From contig JBJXFK010000339.1 in NCBI GenBank assembly GCA_046155505.1, positions 1 to 14,589 on the forward strand: 14,589 bases of DNA. Direction: 5' to 3'. Position numbers and translations under genes: made by a program. The notes under the pieces are model-generated. The model ran no database searches. It saw nothing but the letters and a program-made list of their open reading frames with translations, and had not been told where the DNA came from. Numbering within the stretch: position 1 is the first letter of the stretch; each line of letters begins with the position of its first letter. Shown here in pieces: positions 11,582 to 14,589 of this stretch. Source of the stretch: JBJXFK01 sp046155505 (GTDB lineage: Bacteria > Planctomycetota > Phycisphaerae > UBA1845 > Fen-1342).

Positions 11582-13738
11582 ATGAGCGACCCGCAAAACA
11601 AGACCGTCCCAGCCGTTCCGGGCGCGCACGAGTCCATGCTCGACTCGCTCCAAACCAGCCAGCTCGCCACTTTTTTCCGCAGCGTTGTCGACAGCGCCAT
11701 CGATGGCATCGTCGTCATCGATGCCGCCGGCACCATCCACTACGTCAACTCCGCCGTCTCGCGCATGTTTGGCCACTCTCCTGAGCAAGTGATCGGGCAA
11801 AATGTGCGCGTCCTCATGCCCGAACCCTATCGCAGCGAACACGACGGCTATCTCGCCAGCTACGTTTCCACCGGCACGCGGCGCGTTATCGGCATCGGTC
11901 GCGAAGTCGTCGGCCTGCGTCGCGACGGCGGCGAATTTCCCATGCAGCTTGGCGTCAGCGAAATCTGGGCAAATGACCAGCGCTACTTCGTCGGCGTCGT
12001 CTGCGACATCACCCAGCGCCGTGAAATCGAAGAAACGCTCCGCAAGAGCGAAGAGCGCCTCGCCCTCGCCCTGCACGGCTCCAGCGACGGACTCTGGGAC
12101 TGGCGCGTCTACACCGACCAACTCTACATGTCACCCGTCTTCAAGACACTGCTCGGCTTCGCGCCCGACGAACTGCCTGACTCGTTCGAGACGTTCGGCG
12201 CGCTCATCCACCCCGACGATCTCGCAGGCGCGATGGAGGCACTCTGGAATCATGTCGCCTCCGCCGCGCCATTCGATATCGAAGTTCGCCTCAACCTCCG
12301 CGCCGGCGGGGCGCAGTGGTTCCGCCTACGCGGCCAGGCCGTTCGCGACGCGAGCGGCCGTGCCACGCGCATGGCCGGCGCACTCACCGACATCCGCGAT
12401 CAAAAACGAACCGAGTCGGCCCTCTACGAATCGCGCGATCTCGCCGAACGCACGCAGGCTGAACTGCAATCCGCAATCGCCCAACTCGAGCAGGCCGTCA
12501 GCCATGCCAACTGGATGACCGCCCAGGCCGAGGTTGCCAACCAGGCCAAGAGCGACTTCCTCGCCAACATGAGCCACGAAATTCGCACGCCGCTCACCGC
12601 CATCCGCGGCTTCGCCGAGCTGCTCTCCGAATCATCGAGCAACGCACAGATTCGCAACGACGCCGTGCAGACCATCCGCCGCAACGTCGACCATCTGCTC
12701 GCGATCCTCAACGACATCCTCGACCTGTCCAAAGTTGAGTCCGGCCGAATGAGCGTCGACCCCACGACGTGCGATCCGATCGAGCTGCTCGACGACCTGA
12801 CGCGCCTGATGGAAATCCCCGCGCAGTCGAAGGGCATTACGTTCGAAGTCGCACTGCGCACGCCCATCCCCGCGACAATCGAAACCGACGCGCTGCGTGT
12901 GCGACAAATCGCGATGAACCTCATCGGCAACGCCGTCAAATTCACGCATGAAGGTGGCGTGCGACTCGATGTCGGAATGGAGAGTACCGGCGAGCAATCT
13001 CGCCTGACCTTCGACGTGCGCGATAGCGGCATGGGCATGACCCGCGAGCAGGCCGATCGACTCTTCGAGCCGTTCACACAGGCCGACAACTCGATGTCAC
13101 GTCGCTTCGGCGGCACCGGCCTGGGACTCACGCTCAGCCGCCGATTGGCACGACTGCTCGGCGGCGACGTTGAAATTGTCGAATCGACTCCCGGCAAGGG
13201 AACGCTCGTTCGCGCCACCATCGCGATCGGCGACGTTTCTCAAACCCCGCTCGTCCACGAACTCGCCCGCAAGCGTACTTCACCGTCGTCCAGCGAAACG
13301 TCCGGCACGCACTTTGTCAGCGAGGGCCTGCGCGTCCTGCTCGCCGAAGACGGACCCGACAATCAGCGCCTGCTGCGCACGATTCTGCAAAAGGCCGGCG
13401 CAACGATCGAAATCGTCGACGACGGTCGCCAGGCGGTCGACGCCGCCCTCGCCGCCGACGAGCAGGGCCGACCGTTCGACGTCGTCCTCATGGACATGCA
13501 GATGCCCGTGCTCGACGGCTACTCGGCCACCCGCGAACTGCGCGATCGCAACTATGGCCGCCCGATCATCGCCCTCACCGCCCACGCGATGGCCGACGAC
13601 CGAAAGAAATGCCTCGACGCCGGCTGCGACGATTTCCTTACCAAACCCATCGACCGCCGCCTGCTGATCCGCATCTGCTCACGCTGGGCAGCGGCCGCAT
13701 CCGGCAAATCGGAAACGACGCTCGCCGCCACGCACTAG
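11582..13738 (+). CDS. Cytosolic PAS-PAS hybrid histidine kinase with FixL-like haem-PAS domain
   Basis: This is a 718-residue hybrid sensor kinase with no transmembrane segment. Domains in order are PAS-1 (about 30-145), PAS-2/PAC (about 155-275), a helical linker (about 277-325) and HisKA with NMSHEIRTPLTAIRGFAELL (329-348). HATPase_c follows, with N-box NLIGNAVKF (447-455), DSGMGM (481-486) and FGGTGLGLTLSRR (509-521). Last is a receiver (about 583-700) with VVLMDMQMPVLDGYS. H332 is the expected phosphorylated His, D638 the receiver Asp and K688 the conserved receiver Lys. PAS-1 contains LMPEPYRSEHDGYL and RRVIGIGR. Aligned on Bradyrhizobium FixL, H87 falls on the haem ligand H200 and R107 on distal R220, with V102, L123 and V125 on the hydrophobic pocket residues. 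Oxygen or gas sensing is therefore inferred. GGGAG lies 9 nt before the ATG. No response regulator gene adjoins it. Confidence 0.95.
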   Translation: MSDPQNKTVPAVPGAHESMLDSLQTSQLATFFRSVVDSAIDGIVVIDAAGTIHYVNSAVSRMFGHSPEQVIGQNVRVLMPEPYRSEHDGYLASYVSTGTRRVIGIGREVVGLRRDGGEFPMQLGVSEIWANDQRYFVGVVCDITQRREIEETLRKSEERLALALHGSSDGLWDWRVYTDQLYMSPVFKTLLGFAPDELPDSFETFGALIHPDDLAGAMEALWNHVASAAPFDIEVRLNLRAGGAQWFRLRGQAVRDASGRATRMAGALTDIRDQKRTESALYESRDLAERTQAELQSAIAQLEQAVSHANWMTAQAEVANQAKSDFLANMSHEIRTPLTAIRGFAELLSESSSNAQIRNDAVQTIRRNVDHLLAILNDILDLSKVESGRMSVDPTTCDPIELLDDLTRLMEIPAQSKGITFEVALRTPIPATIETDALRVRQIAMNLIGNAVKFTHEGGVRLDVGMESTGEQSRLTFDVRDSGMGMTREQADRLFEPFTQADNSMSRRFGGTGLGLTLSRRLARLLGGDVEIVESTPGKGTLVRATIAIGDVSQTPLVHELARKRTSPSSSETSGTHFVSEGLRVLLAEDGPDNQRLLRTILQKAGATIEIVDDGRQAVDAALAADEQGRPFDVVLMDMQMPVLDGYSATRELRDRNYGRPIIALTAHAMADDRKKCLDAGCDDFLTKPIDRRLLIRICSRWAAAASGKSETTLAATH

Positions 13739-14120
13739 AACCAATCCCGCAACCCGTGCACGAATCCGTGAAATCCGTAACCATCTACCGTCTTTTCTCT
13801 GCGCTCTCTGTGCACTCTGTGGCTGACCGCCTTCCACCTTTCCTATCCTCTTCGCATGAAACCTTCCCGGTCCACCCCAACCACTCCACCCCCATTCCGC
13901 TCTGCCACCTCCCAGCGATCACGTCCGATATGCGCACCGTCCAATAATTTGCCGAAATTCACGCAATCCGTCCCAGATCGTCAACAAAATGTCACGCCGC
14001 AACACGAACCTGGAATCTCGATCCCCGCCCGACGGATGTCCATATCACGCACAGCAGTGCGCTTCCCAATTCGCCACGCTTCGCCCAAAATCCTCGCTCT
14101 CTCCGAGCAGGTGAATCTCC
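13739..14120. repeat. Kinase-rtcB intergenic region with short direct repeats
   Basis: No convincing gene in these 382 nt. AATCCGTGA and AATCCGTAA stand in tandem at 13763-13780, and a related CAATCCGTCC recurs near 13965. A CT-rich tract TCTCTGCGCTCTCTGTG, continuing to CTCTGTGG, spans about 13796-13823. It resembles a repeat class seen in intergenic DNA of planctomycetes and others (from memory). A moderately AT-rich patch at 13940-13965 might host the rtcB promoter, but no clear -35/-10 pair is visible. Confidence 0.5.
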
Positions 14121-14589
14121 ATGAAGAAGCGTGAACTGATCAACCTTGGCTACCCGCACGGCCCTGCGCTCGATGCGGCGCTCCACGCCTGCGGCACCGC
14201 GCGCCAGGCGGGCGTGCCGATCGACGACATCCGCACCGCGCTCGCAAGCCTCATCGCATCGCCCGCGTCCTTCGCCGACGACGCAATCTGGGCCGACACC
14301 GCGCGCGAGTTGTCGAAGCCCTGCGCCGGCCCGCACAGCTACAAGCTCAACGACTCGCTCCGCTATCGCACCTGGGGCGAGGACATCGACAACGAAGCAC
14401 ACAAGCAGATGCAGAACGCCTGCCGCTTGCCGGTCTCGGTCGCCGCAGCGCTCATGCCCGACGCGCACGTCGGCTACGGCCTGCCCATCGGCGGCGTCCT
14501 CGCCACCGAAGACGCCGTCATCCCCTACGCCGTCGGCGTTGACATCGCCTGCCGCGTGCGACTGACCGTGTACGACATGCCGGCCAAGC
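14121..14589 (+). CDS. rtcB: RtcB-type RNA-splicing ligase (N-terminal part, cut by window edge)
   Basis: RtcB is a Mn2+/GTP-dependent ligase that joins RNA 2',3'-cyclic phosphate (or 3'-phosphate) ends to 5'-OH ends, used in RNA repair. The first 156 codons are present. The N-terminal ~65 residues are helical and less conserved. The RtcB core is unmistakable, with LMPDAHVGYGLPIGGVLATE (111-130) and DAVIPYAVGVDIACRVR (131-147). D141 and C144 correspond to the Mn-binding Asp and Cys of the GVDIGC motif in E. coli (D75, C78). The variant GVDIACR and the longer N-terminus suggest a subgroup different from E. coli RtcB. ATG 14121 has AGGTGA 6 nt upstream. No rtcA or rtcR is in view. The catalytic His (GTP attachment) lies beyond the edge. 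Confidence 0.95.
   Translation, partial: MKKRELINLGYPHGPALDAALHACGTARQAGVPIDDIRTALASLIASPASFADDAIWADTARELSKPCAGPHSYKLNDSLRYRTWGEDIDNEAHKQMQNACRLPVSVAAALMPDAHVGYGLPIGGVLATEDAVIPYAVGVDIACRVRLTVYDMPAK

Noticed and set aside
13856..14134. 92-codon plus-strand frame ending in rtcB
   Set aside because: Low-complexity Pro/Ser/Arg product, overlaps the rtcB start, no ribosome site and no codon bias like the neighbours.
1..14589. A new defence, mobile-element or biosynthetic system
   Set aside because: No nuclease, recombinase, transposase, toxin-antitoxin, reverse transcriptase or biosynthetic core enzyme was found; RtcB and the kinase stand alone.

Overview
The window is GC-rich, with strong G/C preference at third codon positions. 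It carries most of a flagellar export-gate cluster on the minus strand, then three plus-strand transcription units. A planctomycete, perhaps of the Phycisphaerae, is my best guess. The reasons are the cluster layout, the mix of ATG, GTG and TTG starts, and the style of the intergenic repeats. No marker gene proves it, so the taxonomy is inference.

Positions 1-8796 (minus strand; transcription runs from high to low coordinates) read fliL - fliN - fliO - fliP - fliQ - fliR - flhB - flhA - flhF. FliP, FliQ, FliR, FlhB and FlhA form the membrane gate of the flagellar type III export apparatus. FliO helps assemble FliP. FliN is a C-ring (switch) subunit, FliL is a stator-associated membrane protein, and FlhF is an SRP-type GTPase that places the flagellum. 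FlhF runs off the left edge. fliN/fliO overlap by 4 nt and flhA/flhF by 47 nt. By contrast, all five consecutive gaps between fliO, fliP, fliQ, fliR, flhB and flhA are filled by imperfect inverted repeats of four sequence families. Four genes (fliO, fliP, fliQ, fliR) end in a TAG codon lying in or beside such a repeat.

Positions 8797-9098 are a divergent intergenic region without a convincing promoter. Positions 9099-10918 (plus) hold two overlapping genes for a peptide/nickel-type (OppB/OppC) ABC importer permease pair. No binding protein or ATPase gene is in view.

Positions 10919-11581 are a 663-nt gap with two good stem-loops, two weak minus-strand ORFs and overlapping dyads just upstream of the next gene. 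Positions 11582-13738 (plus) encode a soluble hybrid histidine kinase whose first PAS domain matches the FixL haem-PAS signature, including the proximal His and distal Arg. It is probably an oxygen or other gas sensor. Positions 13739-14120 hold only short repeats. From 14121 the window ends inside an RtcB-type RNA ligase gene.

I see no CRISPR array, tRNA, rRNA, transposase, phage gene or recognisable defence system. The most unusual features are the repeat-filled spacers and their TAG stops, the triplicated N-terminal extension of FliN, the FlhA tail that overprints flhF, and the FixL-like hybrid kinase.
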